From positions 113,812 to 177,811 of the forward strand of contig LIHB01000035.1 of NCBI GenBank assembly GCA_001297265.1: a stretch of DNA of 64,000 nt, in the 5' to 3' direction. Origin of the DNA: Mycosphaerella arachidis. Taxonomy: Eukaryota > Ascomycota > Dothideomycetes > Mycosphaerellales > Mycosphaerellaceae. The notes beneath the pieces are model-generated. The model did not search any database and was not told where the DNA came from. It worked only from the letters and a program-made list of their open reading frames with translations. Positions 1-11,713 of this stretch are shown in pieces. A program made the translations under genes and the position numbers. Positions within the stretch are counted from its first letter, which is position 1. Each line of letters opens with the position of its first letter.

Positions 1-3000
1 GTGCAGAGCAGCTCGGGGTGAATGACACATACTTGTTCTCACCACGCCCGTCGAGCTGAGACGCAAGACCAAAGCCGCGGGAAATGGCTCGCGATCCTCG
101 GTATCCATTGCGGTATTGTGCGTACATAAACGCCATCTTGGCCACATCGTGAGCGTCCTGGAAATGGTTGCCAGCAATAAGTTTGGAGACAGTCTTGTTG
201 GAAGCCAAGATGACAGTGCGAACGAAGTCCTGGGTTTTGCGGTTGCCCAAGTAGTCCATTATACCAACCACAAAGTGGCGTGGAGACTCCTTACTGAGCA
301 GTTGGACATTTGCTGCCTCCTTCGCGACGAAGAGATCAACTGAATCGTGCTCAACAGTGTGGACGAGTAGAGTCCTGTTCCTCTTCTGGAGCAAATACCG
401 CAGCGGAGCAGCAGCTACGAGGACCTTATCGAGGCCAGCCTTGGTGCCGATGAGGTGAGTGAAGTTTTTGTACAGAATCGACTCTGCCTTCAAGCTGGCC
501 ATGATCTCGGAGAAAGTGATCGAGAAGTCCTTGCGGGAGTGATATTCCATGGTGGCGAGAAATAAGAGCGCTGCACTGCTGCTTTCGACAACACTGAAGC
601 TCGACTTCGAGTGCTTCTTCCTCGTGATCAGCTGGTAGTGAAGCTCCTCAATTAGCTGCGTGCATTGCTGCGTGAGGCCAGCAGCTTGGAATGTCTGCGT
701 CAAGGACATAGCAGACTCGTAGATCTTCTGCGTGGAGGTCTCCTTGTTGACGATCTCAACGACCGCAGTAGTCAACTCCTTGACAGCAAGCTCTGACTTC
801 TGCTGGCGGACGTACAGCTGAGACAGCTCACGCAAGTTGCTAAGGGACTGCTCGTGAGAGTAGCCGTAGGACTTCCTGGACTCTGCGAGCTGCTCAGAGT
901 AGATGTTGGCTGCCCGTGAAACGGTCTCCTGGCTCAGCGACTTAGAGTCCGAGTGATGCAGACGACGCTTGTAGATCGTGGTAATCGATCGCGCGAGCTC
1001 TTCCTTGCTGATAGAGCTTGAGCTGCTCGAGTTTGATGAAGACAGCGATCGAGAGGCCTCCTCGAACAGAGAGATAGACTCGTCTGAATGCTTCTCGGAA
1101 TGTTGCACTACTCTTGCAAGCGCGACAGTCGCCTCAAGATAAGTAGAGGAACTGGCACCGAAGACAGCCTTTGAAGTTTCGCGGTATTGAACGCTGACAG
1201 CGCGAAGCACCTCAAAATCGGCCTTGGTCTCTTCCAAGCACTGGTAGTAGCGCTCGTAAAGACTCTTGACGAACGTCTCTTGGCTGAATACCTTGAACTC
1301 CTTGTGCTTGTGCACGAACGTGTTCCAGATGAGCGAGTAAGATGCAACGGCATCACTGTAGCGGCGCTCCTCCCAGTACGACTCGGCAACGATGATAGCA
1401 GCGTCGATTGCGCGGGCGTGGCAAGTGGTGGAGTCCTTGTTGAGCGCAGTAACGATCTGCTGGTAGTATTCAACATAGTAGGGGTGGCTGCGTGCATGAG
1501 CACGGCACCTGGTAGCCAGCTCGTACAGAACAGTGATTGTGGTTTCGTGGTTTGGTTCCAGAGTCCGGCGGTACACTGCGAGTAGCTCTTGGTAAACAGA
1601 GATTGACTTATCGGCGTGACCACGGCGGTCGTAGAAGCCAAGCAGCAGGTTCTTCGCCTTTTCCAGAAGAGCAGTGTCCTTGGGAGTCGTAAGTGCAGCG
1701 CGGAAGAGGCGGACATACACATCTTCAACCTTCTCGAACAGACGTTGCTCATGGTAAATCAGGGCCAGCTGCTCAACGAGCTCGATAGATTCCTTCTGGT
1801 GGATGGAAGTCATGGTCACCTCGTGAACGGAAGCAGCCATGAAGGATCGCCAAGTCTTCTGCAAGGTCGAGTGCACGACCGAGACCGCTTTGGACCATTG
1901 CCTGTTGGCAATGAACTGAGTCGTCAAGCTCTTTGCCAAGGTCATGGTAGAGCTCTCAACCTCCTTCGAGGACTGAGCGATGAGAATGTGGAACATGTCC
2001 AATTGCTCATGCTCAGATCTGACGACAGATTTCTCTTCCTTCGACGCCTTGAGGGCTTGGTGAGAGATCACTGTCATCTCCTCCTCGAGCTCGCGAGTGT
2101 GTTTTGACTCTTCCTTGCGAACATTCTTGTAGTACGCGGAAGCGTGTCTGAAGATGGAAAGCGCAGCGCTGTATTCTCCCACGCTCTTCAGGAAGCGAGC
2201 TGACTTGGTCAACCTGGACACAATGCTTTCGGAGTAGCTGAGGTCGTGGTACTCATACTCGCGCCACAAGGAAGTGGTGAGTGTGGTAGCCTCGACTCGT
2301 CGTTGCTGGCTCTCGAGAAACTCGGTGTATGCCTGGACGACTTCGATCTTCTTCTGATGCCATTCAACGGACATAGTGGCACGGCAGCTCTCGGAGAGGC
2401 TCTGCCAAAGCTCGATATAGGTCTGCTCAGCTCTGATAAAATCCTTCTGCGATCGATACTGCTCAATCTGGCGAAGAATGACCTCAACCTGGGAAAGATC
2501 GATGATCCTGAGGGCTTCTTCATCTTGGGCTTCCTCAATGAAGACGCCATCTTTGTAGGTCTCAAGCTCGCGAGTGGTCTTGCCCTTGCCGAAACTGACT
2601 CGTAAGTGCTCGTCGAGAGCACGAGTACGGTCCGACTCGTGCCGATGGGAGTCTCCAACTGTGCCGTGAATGATTCTCACGATCTCAGTCGCCTTGTCCT
2701 GCTCGCCGATATGGAGGTAGAGCTCAGCAAGCTGTTCTCTAGTCTGCACCACAATCTCGGATGATACACCATACTGGCGCTCGTAGGCTGCGATGAGGAG
2801 AGTCAAAATTTGTTCCCTGAAAGTAACGATCTCCGTCCTGGTAGTTGTGACTCGGGAGTAGCTGAGGTGCAGGAAGCGCAATGCGCACTCGATGACGATA
2901 GGGTGTGACACCGACAGTACATCACGTCCAATCGTGGAGAGGAGGTAGTACAGGTGGCCGGCCTTGTTGTTATCATCCATAGCCTCGTAGTAAGCTGTTG

Positions 3001-5738
3001 TGTTGATGTAGCTTTGAAGCACAGATGGATGCTTCTCAGTCAAGATCTTGGCACGGAGCTTGCCCACAATGTCGTGGAGCTCAACTTCCTGAGCGCCAGG
3101 GAACTGGTCGTCCCAGCAAAGCCATTCCAGGATAGGCAACGTCGTGCTCTCTGGGAATACCTTCTGGATCTCGGGAGTGAACTTGAGATCTGGCCTGCCG
3201 AGTGTGACAACGCCCGCTTGTTGCAAGTGCCACGGCCAGTAGCGAACCACGTACTCCAAGAATGGGTATCTGCTGAAGCAATGATCCACAATGCTGCGAT
3301 CAGTATCATCCAAGGTCGGCTCCTTGTTCTCTGGGAGAGAGATCTTGGCGTACGTGAGCAGGCGGAGCAGTACATCCGATGGGAGATCCTTCACTGGCAC
3401 CGTGAGCTTGCCCTGCTTCAAGAGGTTTCGCACAGCCGTCTGCACGATCTGGTGGCGTGGTCGTACGATGTCCTCCTCAATGGCCAGCAGGGGAGTCAGA
3501 GTGTTCACGATGCGGTGCACATCGACACGGCGATCAGAGCGAGTCCCACTGTGCACATGCACGTTGAAGAGGGATTCGATTTCGCTGTAAGTCAGTGGTC
3601 GTGCAACGTGAACGAGCCATGCCAGCAAAAGCTTAGCTTCCTCGTTAAGCTCGAGAGCAGCAATGAGACCTTGCACCAGATCCTCCACAGAGTCCTTGGG
3701 GTTCTGGAGGTTGTTTATAGCTTTACCGAAGCTCTCCGCAGTCTTGAGCAGGCGGAGCGACTCGCAGGCAAGAATCGCCCACAGGAAAGAGCCCTCAGAA
3801 GTCTCTATGATTCGGCTGATGATCGTCTCTTGCTCACGCCCGGTCTTAGATCTGAAGTGTTGACATTGAGCCAATACACGAAAAGCCACCGCGTGAACAT
3901 CATCGCGAGTGTCGTTTTGACCAATCGTCCTCTGAACGCCTGAAACGCTGGTTGGCAAGGAGAGAGACTGGGAAAGAGCAATAAGTTTGACACGTTTGCC
4001 CTGATCCACAGCCTTCACAAGCCGCTGCAGAAGAGCTTGACCAGCGGAGGGCTGAGGGAGCTCGTCCAACCCTTCAACGATCATGACCACATCGGCACCC
4101 TTGTCAAGAGGGTGGCGTAGAGCATCCTCAAGAGCAGTCCACAGCAACTCTTCGTATTTGGCTGGGTCCTGCGTGAAACGGGACTTCTCGTGCGCTTGTG
4201 CAACGGCGTGGTAGAGATGCATGTTTCCAACACGAATAGTGAGGAGTTGGTGCAGAAGAGCCTTGACGACGTTCAGAGTCGATGATTGAGAAGGGACTGC
4301 TCCAACCGAGTAGAAAAGCATTGCGTACGACTTGCGTGCAATGGGTCGTTGCAGTCTCTCGGCCAAAGCTGCGGCCAGAGTAGTCTTTCCAGAGCCGGGT
4401 GCACCGTTGATCAACAACGAGTGCTCGTTGCCCTTGACAAACTTAGTCAGATCGTCCGAGAACCAGACACAGGTGTGCTCAGCCAGGTCATCGGCAATCA
4501 GAGTGTGATCAAGCTCCAAAGTCGCAAGAACACGATCTTGGGGAGCCAACCAGCGATCCAGGGTGCTGACCTCAATAGCTTCATCGATGTCACTGTTGTC
4601 TCCCGCAATCTCTTGCTTCCAGATAAGCTCTGTGATGCTGTTCCTACGGTGGCGGAAGGTCGCAATCGTGTCGCCAAACACCTCGAAGAGATCCAAGCTA
4701 GCAGAAGCTCCAGAGCTGCTGTGCACGGCTTTGTAAAAACGCACGGAGACGTCGACCACCAGGGTCAACAAATCGCTGTACATCTTGCACATCTCCTCGT
4801 AAATCTCTTGTGACAGCTTCAGGACCTCGGTTCTGGACAAAAGCGAAGAGACAGCAGACGAGTATCTGTACAGAAATCCAAACGCCTTGTCCAAAGCTGC
4901 GGAGTTCTCGTTGCCAAGCTATAAATTGTCAGAGTCAGAACCGCTTAGCGTGCAAATTTCGACTCACCTCCAGCAGGAGTCTCACATGGCCATAGCCAAG
5001 TTGTGCGGCAGCGTCGCTGTCAGCAGCATGGCCCTTGAGTGTGGTCTCAAACCCATGCAGGCGCTCCGCAAAGTAGAGAGCTCGAATCAAAACAGTGTCC
5101 CATCTGCTACCCTTGTGTGGCAGGCTTGACAGTCGCTCAGAGCGGATCCACTCGACCAAGTTGATGAAGCTGACCTTATCAGCGGTTTCGGAGACACCAG
5201 CTCCAAGTTCAGAAGCGCTCTTTCTCTTGAGAGCGATCGCAGTGTCTCGCACCACGTTTGTCTTCTCGGTAGAGCTGCTCTGTCCAACTGAGAATCTTGA
5301 GGTGACAGATCTACGACTGCCGCCCTGCACAGAGTAGCGAGTTGTAGAAGGGGAGTTTGGACCAGAGAAGTAGCCATTACTAACGTGTCCGTTAGTGGCA
5401 CTTGTGGCATTCGCCCCGCCGGTGAGAGTGCTCTTCGTTGTTGGTGGCGGAGACAGGACTCGAGATGCCTGCATGATTGGTGATGGTCCAGTAGCTGAGC
5501 TACCTTCACTCAACTGTGTAGCACTGCTTTCGTAAGTATCAGGACCTGAGCTCTGTCCGCGACCGGGATCGAAGAGGATGTCAGTAGGTGTGCGGAGACG
5601 AGGATTAATTCTTGTCCGATGATTAGTGATGGCGTAGAGCCAGTGGGCATGAGCCAGATAGTGCTTCTTGCCTAGAAAATCCAAAACAGTGCTGCTGAAC
5701 GCGCCAGGAAGATGGAAATCCGTGGAGAGCTTCAACAC
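1..5738 (-). CDS. NACHT/TPR NLR-like STAND NTPase (partial, 3' end outside window)
   Basis: Seen: exon 1 is 4968 to about 5738. A 49-nt intron (4919-4967, GTGAGT...TATAG) joins in frame to an exon open from 4918 to the left edge, giving at least 1,890 residues with no stop in the window. Order: Ser/Thr-rich N-terminal part, helical segment of the kind found before fungal NACHT domains, P-loop GAPGSGKTT (about 4380-4420), Walker B-like VVMIVEGLDEL (about 4080-4110), a GSFLWAILACESL segment after the NTPase, then more than 1,000 residues of helical TPR-like repeats ending in a Ser-rich stretch. Known: fungal STAND proteins of this build act as intracellular sensors in non-self recognition and programmed cell death. 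Inferred: cytosolic sensor; the effector type of the N-terminus is not recognised. The start is unsettled: 5738 is a GTG, the first in-frame ATG lies about 90 codons in, and a TGA (5760-5762) closes the frame just upstream. Confidence 0.8.
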
Positions 5739-5776
5739 TTTTGTAGCTGCGTTCAGGGTTCAACAAAGCTCCCCCT

Positions 5777-5980
5777 TCAGGCGCTGTAAATCGTTCCGGA
5801 GGCGTCATGGCTTGAGAGCGCATCAGCTATGGCCATGAACATCATGCTGTAGCTCAATGTCTGAGTTTCATCCAGTGGAGCTGCTGAATGATCATTGGCA
5901 AGCAACATGCACGCTTCCGCGAGCCATCGGCCGTGTTGGTAGCGACAACCGGCAGCTCTTCGCCGTGAACCCGCGTGGAC
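5777..5980 (-). pseudogene. Possible displaced N-terminus of the NLR-like gene
   Basis: Seen: a protein-like frame runs from about 5980 down to a TGA at 5777-5779 and includes the segments MLLANDHSAAPLDETQTLSY and MAIADALSSHDASGTIYSA (ATG at 5834-5836). Fifteen bases downstream the NLR frame opens after its own TGA (5760-5762) with TLNAATKVLKLSTDF. In that frame the bases between the two stops read LKGELC, which would bridge the parts if one base were added and the second TGA were a sense codon. No in-phase GT-AG intron joins them: the only GT dinucleotides here lie at about 5841 and 5764. Inferred: either the real 5' end carries a frameshift and a nonsense codon, or this is unrelated and the true first exon lies further upstream. 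Confidence 0.35.
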
Positions 5981-5990
5981 ATCATTCTTG

Positions 5991-8432
5991 GTATGGTGAG
6001 AGTCTTAGCTTTGCCTCGAATGGTATGTGCGCTGGGACATTGTGAGCCTTGGGTTCCGTAAGAGCTCCCCGCGGTGAACGCGATGGACATACAGCCTGCA
6101 TATGCAGGTCGTGATGGAAGCGCCGTGACACTTGGGTCGACCTTGGCAAGACGGTCCGTGGCTGGCGCAATTGCAGCGGGCCGTGGGGATCTGTTGCGCC
6201 ATGCATGATCTTACCTCGAAATGGCATACACACCTCGTGCACGACAACCTCGAAAGAGATGAGGGGCTTGTAAGCCGCGCACATCTCAGCTGCGTGTTTC
6301 TTGGAAAGTTCGAAACCAATGTGGCTCTAGCTTTCGTGAAGAGTAGCTCACCACATCTGACCACTCGAAGGCGTCACTCGCGTAGAACGCATGCAGTAAG
6401 CGGTCGAGTTCGATTGTACGTGAAATGCCGAGGAGGAGTGTGTCGGTTAGCTTGTGGGGAAACTAAGAAGTCGTCATGAATGTCTCCGATAGCTCAGCTC
6501 GACCTGAACAGCCTCTCAAGCAGAATTGGCGAGGTGAGAGTTCGAAGCCTTGATTGGGGTGTCAGCACGTGTCTCTTATTGCCCTCAACATCTAGCCATG
6601 GGGTAGCTTACTAAGCAAACCGCTGGACGGGCCTACATGTTGACCAGATAGCACATCAGCAAGACTTCGATTGCCCTCATTGAGCCAGCCATTTTGTTGC
6701 GTTCTTCGTATTCGAAGCTGCGTGTCTGCATTTGGGAAACATGTCTGTAAATGATGAGATCAGCGTCTAGCTGCAAGAGCTAGTTAGCTCGATTCAGCAA
6801 GCTGCACTTTGAGTTCGCCGCTCGCTCGACCCAAACTTGCTCCACGATCCGATCAAATGGTAGTGCATCTGTGTGTGCGGGGCTACAATGCTGCAGCTGC
6901 AGCTGTATCAACGTCTGACGTAGAGACTGGCAACCTTACGCTCAATTTCGCATGAGTAGGATGGTCACGAGAGCTTCTCAGTCGTGAGAGCATGCATTGT
7001 GCATGTTATTGCTGGGAGAAAGAACATAGGTCGTATCACTGCTGTGGATAGACTTCTCGCGCAGACCCTGCGTGCCTGCATACATTGTGTAGCAGCACTG
7101 ACGGCACTGTGCTACTCAGACTCAGAGCAGTGATGATAGCACCGGCCATGCCCAGGAGAATGTCCGACATCACGGCCACTCCACCGAAGGTATCGGATAA
7201 ACTCTCAAACTCGAAGACTGCTCAAAAAGCTGCCTTAAGTCTGCATCGTCTGTTAGCTGCATAAAGATGTCGGTACTGGACAAGATTCATCCAGATTACT
7301 TTACTCCCACACAGTCTTGACTACATGTCGCTGCAACAACGGCCGAGGCTGACCGCCTTCGCTCGATCAAATGTCGGGACGCCTATGGAGCTGGCTTGCC
7401 GATACTGGACGTGTCAGTTGTCAATCGGAAAGTGAATGCTTGCGTGCTTGAAATATGCAGCACAGCAACCACGATCAGCAGCCGTCGACGCCCAGACAGT
7501 AATGTCGACATCGCCAGGACGCATTGATGGAATTCTTCCATAATGACGTACTCCAGATCTTGTGATGTTGCACATTCCTCTCTCGATATGGCTTTGAAGT
7601 ACGGAAGAAGATGGCTTTCGGCTTTCGTACTCTGGCCCAGCAGCAAGGGTTTACCCCTTCGCGGCGTGGGCTATGGCCGGATGACCTCTCGAGAAATGTT
7701 GGGAGCTGAGATGTGGCGTGGCAAGAGCAATACCAATTGATCAGAGGGCTCCAGAAGTCTTATTTTGACGCTGCTGTGAGACCCATGAGCGGACTCGGTG
7801 ACACAGCAGCGCGGTTGTGACGCAGGGCGTGGTGGATCATGCATGCAAATACGCTCGTGCTGCTGCGAGCATCAGAGGACCAAGTTGGCGGCAGAACCGT
7901 AGCTTCATCCTTCAAGTGGCCCCTCTGAACGATTGCATCTCGCCACCCCAGAGCTATGTGCCACGTCTGCATGGTCTGTTGTTGTCCTCCTGCCTGTGAG
8001 CACGCGTCATATTCGCGATCAAGGCGCGTCAAATTCGCAAGCAGACATGGCCATCAAGCGGCTTAGGGCTCTCTGGTCAAATCTCCATTGGCGTCGTCTA
8101 AACAACAGTGGACTACATTCATGGGTATGCACGACATGCGACTGTGCACAAACTTCTACACGACGGAAAGAGATCCGCGTCAACAACAACGGCAACGTCT
8201 TCTCGTTCGCCACGCCAAACTTCGTTATCAATCTCACTCGTCTCCCCTCAGACTGACGCAGAGTACAGTCCGTGGACGGATCGTCGATAGTGTATATGAT
8301 ATCCCTACATTAGGTCCGCAGGTTTCTTAGACGTCCTAGGTGGTTTTGTAATCATCATACCTTCCCAAACTCCCTATCTTCTCCGCCTCCTTAGCAACAC
8401 ACTCACTGCGACAGACACACCAACAGGACACA
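5991..8432. other. Intergenic DNA, no gene recognised
   Basis: About 2.4 kb. Several open stretches of 60-130 codons exist on both strands (for example 6132-6479 plus, 7760-8032 minus), but none has family motifs, a convincing start or in-phase introns. The last 200 bases include the promoter and leader of the gene starting at 8433. Confidence 0.5.
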
Positions 8433-9461
8433 ATGCCGCTCAAAGGCTTCAAACAGAGATCGAAACAACCCTCAGCAACCCAAATTCCAGCACCCTTCAC
8501 CAAAGCGCCCTCCTCCCTCGACCCACTCCTCCGACGCTTCGACCCAAAACTCGTACACATCGTCCACATCGACCGGCACCCACCCGACCACAAGAAGTCC
8601 ATCTTCCTAATCCCCGTACTCCTCAACACCACAATCGCCGCCCTCCTACTCTGGCGTCTCTACGTCGCAGTTCCAACGTACTTCACCCTAGCCCAGACAC
8701 TGTTGGGCTACTCTACACCCCTGACAGTCGACACAGTCGCCACGACCAGGAAACAGCAGATCGCAATCCTCCTCCGTCGGACCCTAATGTTCCTCCTCGA
8801 CTTCCTGCTCTTCCGCTTCGTAGGACCATGGCCCTTGACATTCTTCCTCGAACGGCCCTCGAATCCAGTGCACTATCGGTGGACACTGGGTTTCAGGAAA
8901 GATGAGATCGTAGTGAGAGTCAGTCGCGGCTGGGGAACAGAAGACTTGATGCAGGGTGTGAAGCAAGGCGAGGAGAACCCCTTCTTCAAGACGAGAGTTT
9001 TGCCTGCGATTAGTCGGGAGGTGATGGGGAAGACGGGATATCTGATGATGGACAAGAGCTGGGATCTGGATTTTGAGGTTATGCTAGATGCGCATGAACT
9101 GGTGAAGAGGGAGGAGGTGAGGAGTAAGGAGTTGGAGAAGGCGGTGTTTGCGTACCTGGAGGGAGCCGGGTGGGTGCAGTGGAAGTGGGAGGGTGAGGGA
9201 CAGGTTGATGTTGTGGAGGGGAGGAGGATGAAGGTTGTGGCTTTCAAGGATACGTTGGGAAAGATCGGAAAGGAGAGCCTGTTTTGGAAGTGGACGGAGA
9301 TTGTGGAGGAGGAGAGGGATAAGGACGGTGGGTTCACCAGGGAGAGGCAAGAGAGGGTTGTGAAGAGGGTGCAGATGGAGTTTGAGAAGAATGGTCTGGA
9401 CTTTGATGAAGTTGTCAAAAGCATAGGAGGCCTCGACGAAGTTGCATCTGCTAAGAACTGA
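8433..9461 (+). CDS. Conserved fungal membrane protein of unknown function
   Basis: Intronless frame of 342 codons from an ATG preceded by a CA-rich leader (ACACAATG). Seen: a basic, proline-rich N-terminus, a hydrophobic segment at about residues 61-80 (IFLIPVLLNTTIAALLLW), a second at about 112-130 (LMFLLDFLLFRFVGPWPLTF), then a long soluble, charged C-terminal part rich in Glu, Lys and Trp. The layout suggests two membrane passes with a C-terminal domain exposed to one side. I recognise the style of a protein conserved in ascomycetes but cannot name a domain or role. The 3' half has a strong G/A bias on the coding strand (many GAG, AAG and GGG codons), unlike the C-rich first half. Confidence 0.75.
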   Translation: MPLKGFKQRSKQPSATQIPAPFTKAPSSLDPLLRRFDPKLVHIVHIDRHPPDHKKSIFLIPVLLNTTIAALLLWRLYVAVPTYFTLAQTLLGYSTPLTVDTVATTRKQQIAILLRRTLMFLLDFLLFRFVGPWPLTFFLERPSNPVHYRWTLGFRKDEIVVRVSRGWGTEDLMQGVKQGEENPFFKTRVLPAISREVMGKTGYLMMDKSWDLDFEVMLDAHELVKREEVRSKELEKAVFAYLEGAGWVQWKWEGEGQVDVVEGRRMKVVAFKDTLGKIGKESLFWKWTEIVEEERDKDGGFTRERQERVVKRVQMEFEKNGLDFDEVVKSIGGLDEVASAKN

Positions 9462-9577
9462 GTGGACTGGGTATTGGTCAATTTGCCGCGAAGCATACCA
9501 TGCAAATCCAACTGATCCAGGTTGATTGCACCATGCAATCTGCTCATCATTCCAGATCATGGTACATTGCCATCGTA

Positions 9578-10138
9578 TCAGACCTCCGCAACCACGTAGA
9601 GACTGTCGCCTGCTTTCGCTAGGAACCAGTCGCCCATACCCTCCAGCGGCTCCCACTCACGGGATGGTTCCGGCTCAGCTTTGATCGAGATCTGGTAGCT
9701 ATCAGTTCGGAGGGACTTAAGCAATATTTTGCCTTGCGATGTCCGGACTCATATTGTGTAGCCAGGATCTTCCTTGACTCCTCGAATAGATCCCATACAT
9801 TCCAGATGGTAGCGAAACTCCTCTCGAAGGGCTTCCATGACTCTGAAGGAGCCTAGACGTTTCGGTAGAGCCATCCTTTCCGAAGACAACAACCAAAGAG
9901 CCTCAATATGCTCTCTGTGCCCTGGACTGATCGCGTCGAGCCATGTCCAGAGCACTAAAACACCAGACTGGATGCTATCTCCACGAAAGACATTGCGCGC
10001 GTAGAACTGCGGGGCGCCTTCGTTGTTGAGCCGGCGTGTCGCAGCATTCTCTCTCGAGCTATGCTGCCCTTCGCCAATGGCTGCGGCCTTGGATAAAACA
10101 TCAATAGCTGTTGTATGACGGTACAAGTAAAGCTGATC
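9578..10138 (-). pseudogene. Truncated 2EXR-like protein gene with an in-frame stop
   Basis: Seen: one frame carries FYARNVFR, LDAISPGHREHIEALWLL and later EWEPLEGMGDWFLAKAGDSL, ending with TGA at 9578-9580. A TGA at 9749-9751 interrupts it after GYTI, and the same frame continues with VRTSQGKILLKSLRTD. No ATG occurs upstream: a TAA lies at about 10139, and the DPM1 gene begins at 10213. Known: fungal 2EXR/F-box-like proteins often have an FYxxNxF segment followed by a W/LDxIGP-HREHI segment. Inferred: a C-terminal remnant disabled by loss of its 5' half and by one nonsense codon, probably a former CGA. A less likely reading is two exons of a still-expressed gene. Confidence 0.6.
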
Positions 10139-10212
10139 TGGCTTTTACCCTGTACCTTACCAAAACCCCAACGCCACGCTGAGTTATATCACCAATCCCA
10201 TTCACTTCCCCT

Positions 10213-11003
10213 CTACACCTTAACCCACAGACTCAGCACCCCCTTAAGGTACTCCACGATCTCCTCCCCACCCAACTTACTCTCCCCATACACTCTATCC
10301 ACAAACGAAATCGGCACCTCAGCCACCTTGAATCCCATCCCCTTCGCCCTCACCATCATCTCCATCTGGAAAGTATACCCCTTACTCTCCGTCCGATTCA
10401 TGACCTCCTGCAACACCGCCTTCTTATAAAGCCGGAAAGATCCAGTCAAATCACTAACCCCCGGCCTCAAAACCGTGTCCGCAAAAAGGTTCGCTCCCCT
10501 GCTCACCATCTTCCTCTTCAAATCCCATCCATACACGCCGCCGTCCCCTGCATAGCGCGTACCAGTGACAATGTCGTATCGCCCTTCCGCCTGCTTCTTG
10601 ATCATTTGCGGCAAGAATTTCGGGTGATGGGAGAAGTCCGCGTCCATGATGATTACGAAGTTTCCCGTTGCGAATTGCAGCCCGTGGACGTAGGCGGTGC
10701 CGAGACCGAGTTTGCCGGCGCGCGGGTGTAGTTTGATGTGGGAGGGGCCATAGGCTTTGATGAGTTGTTTCGCGACGTCCTGGGTGCCGTCCGGGGAGCC
10801 GTCGTCAACAATTATGACTTCCCAGTCGAGTTTGCTGGAACGAGTGCTGTCAGTATGAAGGGTGATGTGTATATGCGTCCGTTGGAGATGTGAACATACT
10901 GCTCAGTGAAGGTCTGGTTGAGGAGCCATACGATGATGGGGAGGTTGCGGCGCTCGTTGTAGGTCGGCAGGAGGACCGAGTACTTGTTCTTCTGCGTCGA
11001 CAT
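10213..11003 (-). CDS. DPM1: Dolichol-phosphate mannosyltransferase catalytic subunit
   Basis: Exon 1 is 10900-11003 and exon 2 is 10213-10834; the 65-nt intron (GTATGT...TTCCAG) leaves 241 residues. The enzyme moves mannose from GDP-mannose to dolichyl phosphate at the ER membrane; the product feeds N-glycosylation, O-mannosylation and GPI anchors. Seen: GT-A/GT2 motifs LLPTYNERRNLP, IIVDDGSPDGT (sugar-nucleotide DDG), MDADFSHHP (metal-binding DAD), TGTRY and GSFRLYKK. There is no C-terminal membrane anchor (the protein ends GVLSLWVKV), so it is the short, human-type form, which by family knowledge needs DPM2/DPM3 partners. Length fits that class. The splice junction recreates a His codon before KLDWEV. 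Confidence 0.95.
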
Positions 11004-11713
11004 GGTCGCGAGATGTGTTGGAAAGCGTCGTCGAGTGGGTCTGCGGTTATTTGCAAGGTGTAAAGAGCGACGGTACAGTAGTGAGGATGTTGTTCAATGG
11101 CAGTCGGCACCGGGATTCAAGCTCAAAGCTGTCCTTCGGCTCTTTTGCCGTGAGGCCCCTGAACGATGGCTTCCCACGTGCTGCATCAGAATTGCATGTG
11201 CTCCACGACCGCATGGCAGTCCAGCTGCCGCACGAAAAGTAGTCACTAGCGAGCAGCTCGACGATCCAGAGGAATATGGAATCAAGGAACTTTGGTCAGA
11301 TGGCGCACCACTGCTGCCATTCATTTGCCAACTATATAACATAGCACGTTCGCCCCAAGGCCATCGTCCACGCAGCGTGATCGCTGAGGCATCATGCACT
11401 CTCTTCTGAGCGCTGTAGTAGTAGCTTTACTCTTCCAACGCCGCTGCAAAACACTACCATCTCAATCGCATTTTCCTCAAGTCCAGTCCATGGACTTGTT
11501 TCAAATGCTGCATTCTCGTGCCCGTCCCGAAAGCGCCATTTCCATAAACTGAAGAGTCGCGTCAAGTATCTTGTTACAGTTGCGTTCATTGCGATGCAAT
11601 CCTCCCATGAGTCTCTAGTCATCAACGAGGTCTTTGTAGTGGTAGTTCTCCTTGCCACGTCGGCTGCCCGGCGTTGGCTCGGTGGCGTCTTGCTTCGGCC
11701 CACGTGAACCTTT
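11004..11713. other. Intergenic region between DPM1 start and DEF1 end
   Basis: Holds the DPM1 promoter and the DEF1 3' flank. Short open frames on both strands lack any recognisable motif. Confidence 0.5.

Noticed and set aside
2954..3943. Long plus-strand open frame (329 codons) inside the NLR-like gene
   Set aside because: It is antisense to the NACHT/TPR reading frame, has no motif, and the sense strand carries the P-loop and spliced frame.
6400..6425. GAGTTCGATTGTAC resembling a tRNA B box
   Set aside because: No matching acceptor stem or A box around it.
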